Shown here piece after piece: positions 35,701-46,725 of a DNA stretch of 64,000 nucleotides; the first letter of the stretch is position 1; every line of letters begins with the position of its first letter. The notes under the pieces are model-generated. The model worked only from the letters and a program-made list of their open reading frames with translations. It was not told the DNA's origin and made no database searches. The translations under genes and the position numbers were made by a program. The DNA lies in assembly GCF_022201045.2 (NCBI RefSeq), contig NC_068560.1:33691001-33755000 (forward strand). Direction: 5' to 3'. Origin of the DNA: Citrus sinensis. Its lineage: Eukaryota; Streptophyta; Magnoliopsida; Sapindales; Rutaceae.

Positions 35701-38700
35701 TAGGTCTAAAACAATATCTTCCACTAGCACGGCACTCTTCTGTTTATAAATAGTAGCTAAAAGGATAGAGAAAAAAAGACTTTTGGCTAGTTTCTTTCTA
35801 GATCTAAAAGAAATCAAAAGCATTATTCCAAGTTCTACTTCAAACTATCTAACTTGAGCTTTGAAAAGCCCATTTTAGGTACGGTTGGACCTCGCTTGGT
35901 AGTTTGAAGCGTTGAGCTATAACGCTTTGTTCAAACTCTAGAAATTAATTTAATTCTAGTTATTGAAGGGTTTTAATTAGCACCTTCATACTCATCAACA
36001 CGACAGACATGAACCCCACATTATAAAAACAATTGTTGGGTCAACCTTATCAAGTCGAATTGTTAATGCATTGACCTACTAAAACTAGTCGGGTTCAAGT
36101 TTAAGATCAAAAACCCATTTCACCCGTTAACATTAAATATTAATAATTTAATAAATTTTATAACTTAAATTTTAAATATTTGATAAATTGACTGCTTATA
36201 TAAAGTTATGACAAATGCTAAAATTCTTAAGTATTTATTATAAAATTTGTAGCCACTATTGTACATTTGCATTTTCTCTTGTAATGTAGTTCTATTTCTA
36301 TAATTTTTTTTTGTCTTAAAAATTTAATCAATGATATTGGTGCCTATAACTAAAGAGTTTATTTTTTTGTACATTATTTGATGATGTTAAATATAAATAA
36401 TATTAATTTTTTCTTTTGTTTAGTATAATATTCTTAAAGAGCTTTGTTTGCTTTAAATTTAAAAATACAATATTAAAAATAATGGGTTAAATGAGTTGAT
36501 TTGGATAACACAATAATAACAAAGAATAGGTTTGAGTTCTCATTTTTTTATCTAATAAATTAATAGGTGGATTTGAGCACGTATAATTTAATACGAAAAT
36601 TGATTAAACACGAATCATGTCAACTAATAGGAACTGTGAATCTAAATATTTTAAATTTCAATTTTATGAGGACTTTCGGTTTATTTTGAGGGTGGTCATT
36701 TTTTATACAAGTTCTCACAAAAACATTTTTACATTTTTCTGTAGGATTAACTTATACCAAAGTCGTCAATAATCAAGAATATGCGAAATGTCCCACGTGA
36801 AGTTCTTTTGATCACGTGTTTAATTTCGATTTTCGTAATTTCTGATAATTAATTGATTAGTAATCAATACGTGTTTGTTTGCGTTAGGCGGGGGGGCAGA
36901 TTGGAGACTGACAAGACAAGAAAGTGGGGGAATCCAATTGAAGATTATGTCGCACTCGGGATCCAATGGTTTCAGATCATGGGGCCCCCAGGAAGGTGTA
37001 GTGGACGGCTAAGATTCATTTTCAAATTAATCTGTGATACGGAATCTTTAGCTACATTGCAACTTGGCTTGTGTGCGGTGGCAGACTTACTTGGTCCAAC
37101 AAATTTCATTAAAACCCTTAATTTTTATATAAATATAGAGTTTTTACTTTTCTCTTAGATATGTCTCAAAATCAATCTCTACATAAATAACTGAAATGTA
37201 CTATTTTAAATTTAAGTTACTCTTGCATTGACGCACCTTTAAAATTGCATAAAAAGAGTAATTTATCATTTTAAGAAATTTATTTTATTAAATACATGTT
37301 GTTGACGCATAAATCTGGTCGATAGTGCTGCAATCAGGTATTCACGCCAACACTAAATTTGTATTAATGGGAATGACATCAACTTGCACTTCCTTTGCAC
37401 GAGATGATACTTGCAACCACGAGCACCTCCTACAAAACTCACCTGCACCCACAAAGAACATTTAGGGGGATGCCAAATGTTTTTTGGACAGGAACTCTTT
37501 GACGCTTAAGTCAATAATCGAGTATTTTTTGAAAAAAAAATTGTGCCCACAATTCATGTGGCTTAATTATAATAATTGTTTCTTCTTTAAACAAAAAAGC
37601 TTTTAGGTGGAAACTAGAGAAAACTGAGAAAATTTTAGAGAGAAAAGGGAAATTAGTGGTAGAGAGAGAGGAAAAAAAAAACTTACCTGGTTTGAATTTT
37701 GTAAGGGTTTTTATAGAACTTGAAAACCCACGACTTTGGACTAAGGAAATAGCCGTTAATGGTTTGGGATCGTGCCCTGATTTTTCCAAGTAAATCCACG
37801 AGTTGACTCTTGACCGACTCTCTGAATTGACTTGGTTTAAGTCTCTTCCTACATGATTCTTACGCAATCACATTTACCAACCAAGCTGCCCACTTCTTGA
37901 TACCTCAAGCAAATTGTTTGCATCCACACCCTGAGGAGGCTCTCGGCCGTTTCTAATGTCGAGGAGAGCATGATTTGCCCGGAATCGTGTCCAATAATGC
38001 TCCCTCTTTCATCCCTCAAACACATGTATTTTGTTTAGAGCGACATTCTTGATATTGCATTAGTTTTATATATGCATTCAGAGAAACGCATATAATAAAT
38101 TTATAATTTAACTGGTCTGATCAATGATCTTGGAATACCCCCTGCTCATGTACAATTTGCATATTCTCTAGTTAACCCACTTCCACTTGTTATCTGTCTC
38201 TGTCTCACTTTGGCAGATTTGGCTCTCTTTTTTAATTGGCTTTGTTGATTAGTTAGTAGTCACACGATGCAACAAGTATTAGTCACATCTATTAATGCAA
38301 GTTTGTAAGAACATGCATGGTTCCTTTACGTATTTGACATAACATTGTTTGTGACGAATCACGGAAATTGTGAAAAGTTCGATTACGCTGCACAGAAACG
38401 GTTCTTACTCGGTACCATCAAAGTTCAAGCCACGTGAAGCAGCTATCCTGTTGGCCTTCTATGAAGAAATGGGCAAATTTGTGATCATGAACAAGCTTAA
38501 GCTTTGAAAACAGTATTTTGAACTTTTATTTGTTTATTAATGATTAATAATTAACTTTAATTGATTCCTACCTAAGAAGAATCTACTACCAAGCCCACTC
38601 GTTAACATGAACGTTTTTTATATATATTAAAAACAAAAAGGGAAGGAAAGAGAGTATCAAGCTGTTAGTTTCTACGTACATAGATGATATTCCAACGGAC

Positions 38701-40628
38701 CTTTCTTTGTTGCAGCTGAGTAATGAGCACATTATCAATTTTTTTCCCTTTAATTTGTTATGAAATTTATAGTAGGCAAGCATCATTCAATAATCGATAT
38801 TGGCTCACAAATCATTAAGATAACATTACAGCAATCAATCTAAAGCTAACTGCAAACGGAACTCAACCGAGATTGAAATTTTCATAAACTAAATAGAAAA
38901 AAGCATCAACCGTTGCTACATAATTAAACACAACTTAGAAAAATTCGAGCATGTGATCCCGATTCTTTGAAAAGACAAAAGCAAACTTTAGAAACATATG
39001 AAAATTTGAAAATCCCTTTTGACTCTCAACTTTTTATTGAATCACTATATTAGAATTTGATTCCATTTCTCTTGGTTACAATTAACATGCAAAATTTTGA
39101 TTCATTAACAACAACGGATTCACATAAAAGATAGAGAATAATTATCTTATTGTTGTGGATTATGATATTTGAGAAATGGGCGGTTGATTGTATATCAATA
39201 TTTAAAAGTTTATGTTATATTAATATAAGTTATCATAGAAAGGACGTCAAGTGAAAAAAAAGAAAGAAAGTAGAGATTCGTTTGTTTTGTTTTTGTTTCT
39301 TTATATAAATATATCTATAGATTTTTTTTTTTCAGACCCTACGTACCATTTTTGTAAACAATTCCTTAACGATAAAATACCCAAAAATTTGAAGCCACAT
39401 TTGCCTGCTAATTAAGGACAAACAACTGATCATAGACCATCCCATCAAATACCATATTTTAATTTTATCATGATAATGTATCAACGGTGGAGGTTGGCCC
39501 AGCAGGGAGACATTATCCATGGTACCGATACTCAAAAGCCAAATAAGGGTATCTTCGTCATTCTGTTGATTCACTTGTACTTTTTTGTAAATTGGACACA
39601 AAATAATGCAACGAAGAACAACTGTGCTTTGTGTGTCTGTGCCAGCAGTTAAAAACGATCGGACACAAGTGTCACGCGCGTTAATACGATCGTGTTCCTA
39701 AATTCCTGTCATTTTGCGAGTTGCGACAGGATCTCCACTTGCTAGACCGCAATACTACCACTGCACGACAACACAAGCACTCGTAGATAAGGCCGTGGTT
39801 TCACGCGCACAATCGATTAATGAGACAAACTGTTGTTATTACACGGATTGCAAGAGGCAGATGTTCGCGTGCCGCGTCATTTCTAAGTAATCATTTTTCT
39901 ATTTCAATTAAAATATATGGCGCAATAACGTTGGGCTCCCTTAATTTTAGTAAAATAACTATCAAGGATACAATTCACAAAATATTTTAAAAATCCCTGC
40001 AGTGTCCATAATGAATTACATAATTTGACTGTTATATCCCTGAACTTAACTTATTTAAAAATATTTCTTTTTCTAGTTTTTTTAAGGATGAATTATTCAA
40101 TTATTACAAGCCACTTTTTGGTTAAGTAGTGCACACTTTTTTTTTTCTTTATTCTTAAGGTCAAGAGTTTGAGATTTTGAATATGCATTTAAAATTAAAT
40201 TTTCTCCTTATATTTGGAATCCATATTTAAGAAGTAGATTTTAAAATTTCTAAACTAGACTCCAATACACCTCCTTGTTATGCATACACATTATTATTAT
40301 TATTATTATATGTATATTTTAAAAAGTATTCTCTTCTAATTTTTGAATGATGTCACAGTTCAATTATGTATGATATTAACGCATTAACTCTTAATGGAAC
40401 TTGAAGAGAAAAAAAGAAAAAGAAAAAAAAAGACACTCTTAATGGAATCTGACAATATCACATAAGAGGCCTATACAAATCATAAAATAAAATTCTGTTC
40501 GTAGTTTTTCTAGGGACCCAGATGCCATTACACTTAAAAAGAAAATCATATTTAAAGGGCTTTGTCCATTCACGAATCACTCCACGCCATCATCACATCG
40601 ACCACCAAAGAGTTCGTCTTGTTTAGTT
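32736..40628. other. Long intergenic region, no gene recognised
   Basis: Eight kilobases with no recognisable coding exon. It contains long T-runs (34136-34154), a probable LTR relic at 37297-38020, and stretches near 36001-36600 with RACCCA/GGGTTR-type motifs that look like decayed DNA transposon sequence. Open frames of 60-118 codons (for example at 36853-37158 and 37511-37867) have no family signature. Short stretches of higher GC at 33240-33720 and 36880-37090 might be relics of mobile elements. Confidence 0.5.
37297..38020. mobile_element. Probable solo LTR of a Gypsy-type retrotransposon
   Basis: Contains, in order, a CTGCACCCACAAAG block, GGGGATGCC, GACGCTTAAGTCA, a GA-rich tract and GTTTTTATAGAACTTG. 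This order of motifs (CACCTGCAC..AAAG, GGGGGTGCC, GACGCTCAAGTCAGT, then ..TTTATAGGG) is frequent in plant Gypsy LTRs as I recall. No gag or pol domain flanks it, so a solo LTR left by recombination is the simplest reading. The ends (TG at 37297, CA near 38020) are a guess. Confidence 0.4.
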
Positions 40629-40638
40629 TATATATTTA
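40629..40638 (+). promoter_or_regulatory. Candidate TATA box of the ACT-repeat gene
   Basis: TATATATTTA lies about 30-40 bp upstream of a GA-rich stretch that reads like a plant 5' leader (start of transcription near 40665). The coding ATG is 2.1 kb further on because of a proposed leader intron. Confidence 0.45.
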
Positions 40639-40664
40639 AGCCTTTCATTGGAAGAGACTAGAGA

Positions 40665-42770
40665 GAGAGAGCATTTTTCGGTTTAAGACTTTAGAGAGAG
40701 AGAGAGAGAGAGAGAGCATAAACCAGTTACCCATAAGCCATGATATATGAAAGTGCTTTTCCAACGTAGAAAGCAGAAGTTAAAGTTAAGAAGGCACCCT
40801 CTGCTTCAGCTTCAGTTTCTTTATTAATTATATCCTCTCCGTACTGTCTCTGCCTGTAGTTATTTTGCTGTATTTGAGTTCAGGAGGATGTGAAGAAGCT
40901 TTTTCGCTTTCTATTGGAGTTTCGGAGGAGCTTTCCAGGTAATTATTATATGACAGGTTTCCCGCAGTTGTCTTATTTCTCTTCTAAAACATTTCGTTCT
41001 TGAGATTTTTCAGAGCATCAACTGCAACGCCCCACTTGTTCAACTTATTCTGACAAATTAATTCTTGATTTCAGATGTATAAATGTGTTTTTCAATAATC
41101 TTCTGGCCAATATCATCGGTTATATAATTTCACGTGCTCTCTCTGTTTCTTCTCCAAAGGAGAAAAAGTAATTTTTTTTTTCCTTTTTCGTGGCATTTAA
41201 AGGTTTCCTTCGAGATTTCTTGGCCGGCCACAGCTTTCGCTTCACTAATTAGCAAATATTCTTTGGTAAGTTTTCTAATAATTGAACGCTTCTCTAATTC
41301 ATGATGATGCTGTGGTTCTCTTTTTTGTTTGCATTAGATGAATAATTAGCAAGTTGTCTGTTAATTTATTAGAGCAGTAAAGTTTTCGCTTAATTACTTA
41401 CCATGCACAAGAGATGTCGTTTTACATTTTGCAATTAATTAATTTTTGATTTTCATGCGTAGACAAATTCACTAACTAAATCACTAAACAACAAAAAGGA
41501 GATATAATTTTTATGTTATCGTGACAGCTAATTAGTTAACAAAACCCAGAAAGTATTTGCCATTTAAACAAAGTCGATTCATGGTGAAATTCTATCAAGA
41601 CCAAAAGCTGTTAAAACTGTACAGTTAGTGACGAGTTGGCAACTTATTTGAAGGCCCGTCTCTATCAATATCAAGGTCAGTCAGTTCGGGCAATCAGTTT
41701 GCATGTATTTTAGAACTTGGTGGGTGATCCAGTTACATAGTCCAAATATAAATATTGTGATCGATCGAGCTTTTGTGCTGGTCGTGGAATACTCTGTATG
41801 GATACGGCGAATATCATTTAGGATGGGGAAAAAAAAGGTACAAAATATAAAGCCCAATTTTTTTGGGTCTCAGCTCACTTTCTAGTGCTGCCAAATGATC
41901 TTTGTTCTGCTTACCGACACATTCTTATTTATATGCCGGCTCACATTCGCAGGTCCCACTTCTTTTTATTTTTAGTTCATTTATCTTTTGACAAATCAAA
42001 GTTTGGGGCATGTGCAGTGTAGGTGTGGACAGAAATGGTATTTCGTGCCCCATTAGACCATTAATATCACCATTACCAATTCAACTTTGCTTCTACCAGC
42101 AGACCATTTATTGTTTGATTCAAACAGTTTCCCGAGCAATTAGAATTCATAATTTCATAAATAAAATTATATTAAGTATAAAATTAATTCTTAAAATTAT
42201 ATTTTAAAAAATTACTCTTTCTTTTCTTTTTAAACTTTACTTTAAGATGATTTTATAATTTTATCAAAAGTGATTTTTTTTTTTTTTAAATTTCAATCAC
42301 TTTTGAATCTCTCGAAAACAATCCCGGATATTCTTTAATTTTAGTAATGCTTTTATTTTGCAGCCACTATGACTTCAAACTTCCTGCACCATAATTTCAA
42401 ATGGGGCTAGCCTAAGCTGTGTTTTGTGATCTTTATAAGTTAGCAATGTGAGCTTTTAACAACTAACAGGAGTTAAGCAACACAATTCGAGGGATTGATC
42501 CTATTAATTACATAAAATCGAGAATCCGAATTATGTTGAAAATTTTTGAATTTTTAAGTTATTAGTGACGTCGTTTTTTAATCTGATTTTATTAGTATTT
42601 TGTCATGCTATGATTCCCCAATCATTTTTCAAATTTTAATATAATGTGTTTGAAGTTCTCAAATTGTGTTGACCTCGTAACGTTGCATTGATATATAGCC
42701 AATCGATCCCTAAGTTTGAAGCATTGACGCCATTGTTTTGTGAATACAGGATCAGAGAGAGGCATCCTAA
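40665..42770 (+). other. 5' UTR of the ACT-repeat gene with a 1.8-kb leader intron (proposed)
   Basis: A leader exon from about 40665 to 40938 ends at CTTTCCAG/gtaattatt; the acceptor is gaatacag/GATCAGAG at 42749, 21 bases before the ATG at 42771. The leader exon holds a (GA)n microsatellite at 40693-40716. Leader introns of this size are known in plant genes and often raise expression. Proposed from splice consensus alone. Confidence 0.5.
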
Positions 42771-45700
42771 ATGGCTAATGCTTATTGGCCATACTTCGAT
42801 CCGGAGTATGAAAGCTTGAGCCTCAGAATTAATCCTCCAAGGTTATATTTCACTTCATACTTTCACCCCTCCAACTACCGAATTGTTTGTGCTTTAATTT
42901 ACCCCAATGGGTTTGGGGACTCAATGAATTGATCAGATTCTTGGGCTTAGATAAGTCATCTTGTTGTTCTTGTAAATCACTGGAATTATGCAATTTGCAG
43001 GGCGTCCGTTGACAATTCTAGCTGTCCTGAGTGTACGGTGGTCAAGGTATGATTTATTTTCTAACGTATTCTCTATTGGGCGCACGATTATTAGTTAATT
43101 TAAAAAAAAAATGAATGTGTATGTAACAATTAAAATGAATTAATGCATGCTTGTTTATAGGTAGACAGTGTGAACAAACCAGGAATACTGCTGGAAGTAG
43201 TGCAAGTTTTATCAGACCTTGACCTCATTATCACCAAGGCTTACATCTCCTCTGATGGCGGATGGTTCATGGACGGTGATATTTTGTACTTCTGTTTTAT
43301 CCATCACTAATTACCCATTTTATAGATCAATTTCGAGCTAAATAGTCCATAACTAATTAACTTCTTCCCTATGCATTTATTAATTTCAAACTGTCTTTGG
43401 ACGAATTAACAGTATTTCATGTGATCGATCAGCAAGGGAAGAAGATTACTGATGGCAAAACCATTGACTACATAGAGAAGGTACATATATACGTACATGG
43501 CACATGCACATGCTCTCTCTTTAAATTTTGAATTTAATTAATGATCATAAAAGTGTGCACAACATATATAATGACACACAATTGCAACATCATTACCAAT
43601 AACTAATAGGCTCTGGGGCCCAAAGGCCACATCACAGCTGGAGCGAAGACTTGGCCGAGCAAACAAGTGGGTGTGCACTCGGTTGGTGACCACACGGCCA
43701 TCGAACTAATAGGCCGAGACCGTCCGGGTCTCCTGTCCGAAATCTCCGCAGTCCTCGCCAACCTCCGGTTCAACGTAGCCGCCGCCGAAGTCTGGACTCA
43801 CAACCGGCGAATAGCATGCGTGCTCTACGTCAACGACGACACCACGTGCCGCGCCGTGGGCGACCAAACAAGATTATCACTCATGGAAGAGCAGCTCAAG
43901 AACATCTTACGTGGCTGCGATGACGAGGACAGTGAGAAGGTGGCTCGCACGAGTTTCTCCATGGGGTTCACCCACGTTGATCGAAGGCTGCACCAAATGT
44001 TCTTTGCTGACAGGGACTACGAAGGCGGCGGGGTGACCACCGCCGATCAGGTTGACCATACGCCGTCGTTCAAGCCTGAGATCACAGTTGAGCGTCTAGA
44101 AGATAAGGGGTATTCAGTTGTGAATGTCAAGTGCAGAGACCGGGCCAAGCTGATGTTTGATATTGTCTGCACACTCACTGACATGCAATATGTTGTTTTT
44201 CATGCCGCCATTTCATCTGATGGGCCTCATGCTTCCCAGGTACGTGTGCTTGAATAATGTTTTCATTTAGAACTTGTGTATGTAACATATGTCATGATTC
44301 GTAAGCTTGTTTAGGAGTATTACATTCGCCACATGGACGGATGCATACTTGATACCGAGGGAGAGAAGGAAAGAGTCATCAAATGCCTTGAAGCTGCAAT
44401 TCGGAGAAGAGTAAGCGAGGTGAGTAAATTTTCATTCTATTCCATGGGCGACAATTCTTAATTTGCATGCGACAGCCCACTCCCACACTATAATAATATA
44501 TCATATCAGTAATGCTCAAAATAACTTTTTGGGTATTATATATTATTGTTTGCTTTAAGAATGGAGTTGTGCTCGGCTTGTCACCCGATAAATGGATTGA
44601 TTGACCTACACGAAAAGGCAGGCTTGGGCCTAGATTAAGTATGTGGGCTTTCCATAAAGGATGTAAATTTGTACAGCCATACTTGTGACACCGCCCAAAA
44701 ACTCTTTTTAAACCCTCTTTCAGTTTAGTTTTAGAGTTATCCCAACACAATTTTTCCTGAAAAATCCCCACCCGGTCATCTTTTCGTTCTATCTCTCTCT
44801 AAACGATCTTCATTTCTCTCTCTACAACTTTCTTCACTTAAATAATTTTCTTCTCTATAAATTTTGAATTCGGTTTGGATTTTCTCTCATAATATAAAGT
44901 CAAGACCATATGGGATGCTTTTTCGGATCATTTTCCTTCAATTCTATTTCTCAAAAAATTCCATATGATCTTGACTTTCTCTCTCTAAAAAGAATTTAAC
45001 ATTCACCCTTTAAGTAAATTTTTTTGTGTACCCTTTAAGTAAATTTTTTGTGTGAACTATTAAAATTCATTTCTATTTCAGTTTGGATGATTTCTTATAA
45101 TCTAAAATCATTTAAGCACTTTGCATGCAAGTTCCAATACTTTTTCTACAATTAATGAAATTATAAACGAAATCTCTCTATTTAATTGCAAATTGGCAAT
45201 GAAGAATGAAGAGGGGGTTTGGAAACATAACTTTTTATTTTTTAAGATGATTTTAAAGGTTAAAATTGTAAAAATAAATTTATTGGGTTTTATAAGATAT
45301 TTAAAGGGGTGTTAATTGTTAATTAAAAGCTCAACCCTAATTTGTAGAAGGCAGCTTGAACTTTTCTAGGAAAAAAAAAAAGAACTAAAAATTTCTATTT
45401 GTTATGTATCGGGTATAGACCTGAGTAATCCTTATGTATGCTTTTTGACATAATTAAGTGCGTTTAGGTGAATATAGATTGATACTAGTCGTCAAAAGAT
45501 TAGGTCATGTACAATGCTTCAAAGGAATTGAGGGTGAAAATGGAAAAATTAACCAATGATATCAATCCTAATTCGTAATATTTATTCAGTAATTAAGTGC
45601 TCGCATGCGTGGTCAGGGTCTTAGCCTGGAGCTGTGCGCAAAAGACAGAGTCGGTTTGCTGTCAGAAGTAACAAGAATCCTGCGAGAAAACGGATTATCA

Positions 45701-45952
45701 GTCACAAGAGCCGGCGTCTCAACAGTTGGAGAGCAGGCAGTGAATGTGTTCTACGTGAGAGATGCTTCTGGGAATCCAGTAGACATGAAGACAATCGAAG
45801 CACTGCGTAAAGAAATCGGGCACACAATGTTGTTTAATGTGAAGAAAGTCCCAGCTTCCAGGAGTGCCTACAAAGAACCTGAGGCTAGCATCGCTGGATG
45901 GCCCAAAACAAGCTTCTTTTTCGGAAACTTGTTTGAAAGGTTCTTGGCTTGA
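42771..45952 (+). CDS. ACR3: ACT domain repeat protein (ACR3/ACR4 type)
   Basis: Seven exons: 42771-42841, 43001-43046, 43161-43275, 43413-43480, 43610-44239, 44315-44419, 45617-45952; 456 aa; all introns GT-AG. Starts [20 protein letters not shown], a signature of the family. Four ACT domains: about 38-100 ([17 protein letters not shown]), 129-205 ([15 protein letters not shown]), 263-335 ([15 protein letters not shown]) and 347-420 ([16 protein letters not shown]). ACT domains bind amino acids; plant ACR proteins are thought to be glutamine or other amino-acid sensors, with no catalytic domain. The C-terminus [13 protein letters not shown] fits the family. Exon 5 has higher GC than its surroundings. 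Intron 6 (1.2 kb) is about ten times longer than the others and holds a small foldback. Best match from memory is ACR3 (At1g76990), supported by the SKP2 gene next to it; ACR4 is the alternative. Confidence 0.92.
44896..44978. repeat. Small foldback in ACR intron 6
   Basis: Arms at 44896-44915 (AAAGTCAAGACCATATGGGA) and 44959-44978 are reverse complements with two mismatches, separated by 43 bp. The flanks are TCTCTC-rich. It lies in the oversized intron 6 and may be a MITE remnant. Confidence 0.65.
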
Positions 45953-46375
45953 ATATATTTATAGATACGTATATATACCCTATGTTCTGTTGATATTTTT
46001 ATATATACAACTGTAACATGGTCGCGGAGATACAATGAAATCGTCAATATGTATAGTAATAAAGCTGCTGCTCAGTGCTACAGGAGTGGGCATGGGCCCG
46101 TGGAGTAGGGGTTTTATGTAACTGCGTGTCAAAGACTCAAAAGACATGTATTGATGCCAGCTGAGCTGACTATGCATGAATTTTGAAATGTTGGACTATT
46201 TTTGTTTTCTTATTCACAAAAATTTGGTATTACCTACGATACCTGACACATTAGCTAGGCTTGTAGCTTCGAACGTCATATCTGATCATATTTTTATATC
46301 CATATATATTCTAGAGTATTAACTTTGAACGGTTAAACTCCATATTTTCAAACATCAATCTTGAAATTAATCTTG

Positions 46376-46725
46376 CCACTTGGGCTGGTAGCCCAGTGGT
46401 AAATCATTGCCCTCAAAATTAAACATGACTATGAGGACAATGGTTCGAGTCTCCACGAACTTAAGTTCTCTCAATTAAACATAATTGTGTAGAGACTTCT
46501 TATAACGTCTTTCTCCTTTACGAAATGCGAGTGAAGTAGAGACATTCCTCCTCTGTGATGGGTATTTGGATGGGCATGTACTTTATAGAATAAAAATATA
46601 ATAATATAAGTCTCATGTATATATATCTGATTGTAAATATTAGTGTAATGACATGTTGTCATAGCAGTTATATATATCTCTGTGTAATACAGTAACCAAC
46701 TGATGCTTAATCAGTTTAAAAAAAA
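46376..46725 (+). mobile_element. Full-length tRNA-derived SINE with 19-bp target-site duplication
   Basis: About 350 bp. Near the 5' end is Box A TAGCCCAGTGG and, about 50 bp later, Box B GGTTCGAGTCT, the internal Pol III promoter. The element ends in a run of A. It is flanked by perfect copies of AATCTTGAAATTAATCTTG at 46357-46375 and 46726-46744, as expected for insertion by LINE-encoded reverse transcriptase. The perfect duplication means the insertion is fairly young. It has no protein-coding capacity. Confidence 0.88.

Noticed and set aside
36853-37158. 101-codon open frame, locally less AT-rich
   Set aside because: No recognisable motif, no splice partners; may be a decayed element.
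37511-37867. 118-codon minus-strand open frame
   Set aside because: Falls in the LTR-like stretch; no protein family signature.
44379-44771. 130-codon minus-strand open frame in ACR intron 6
   Set aside because: Antisense and intronic, low complexity, no domain.
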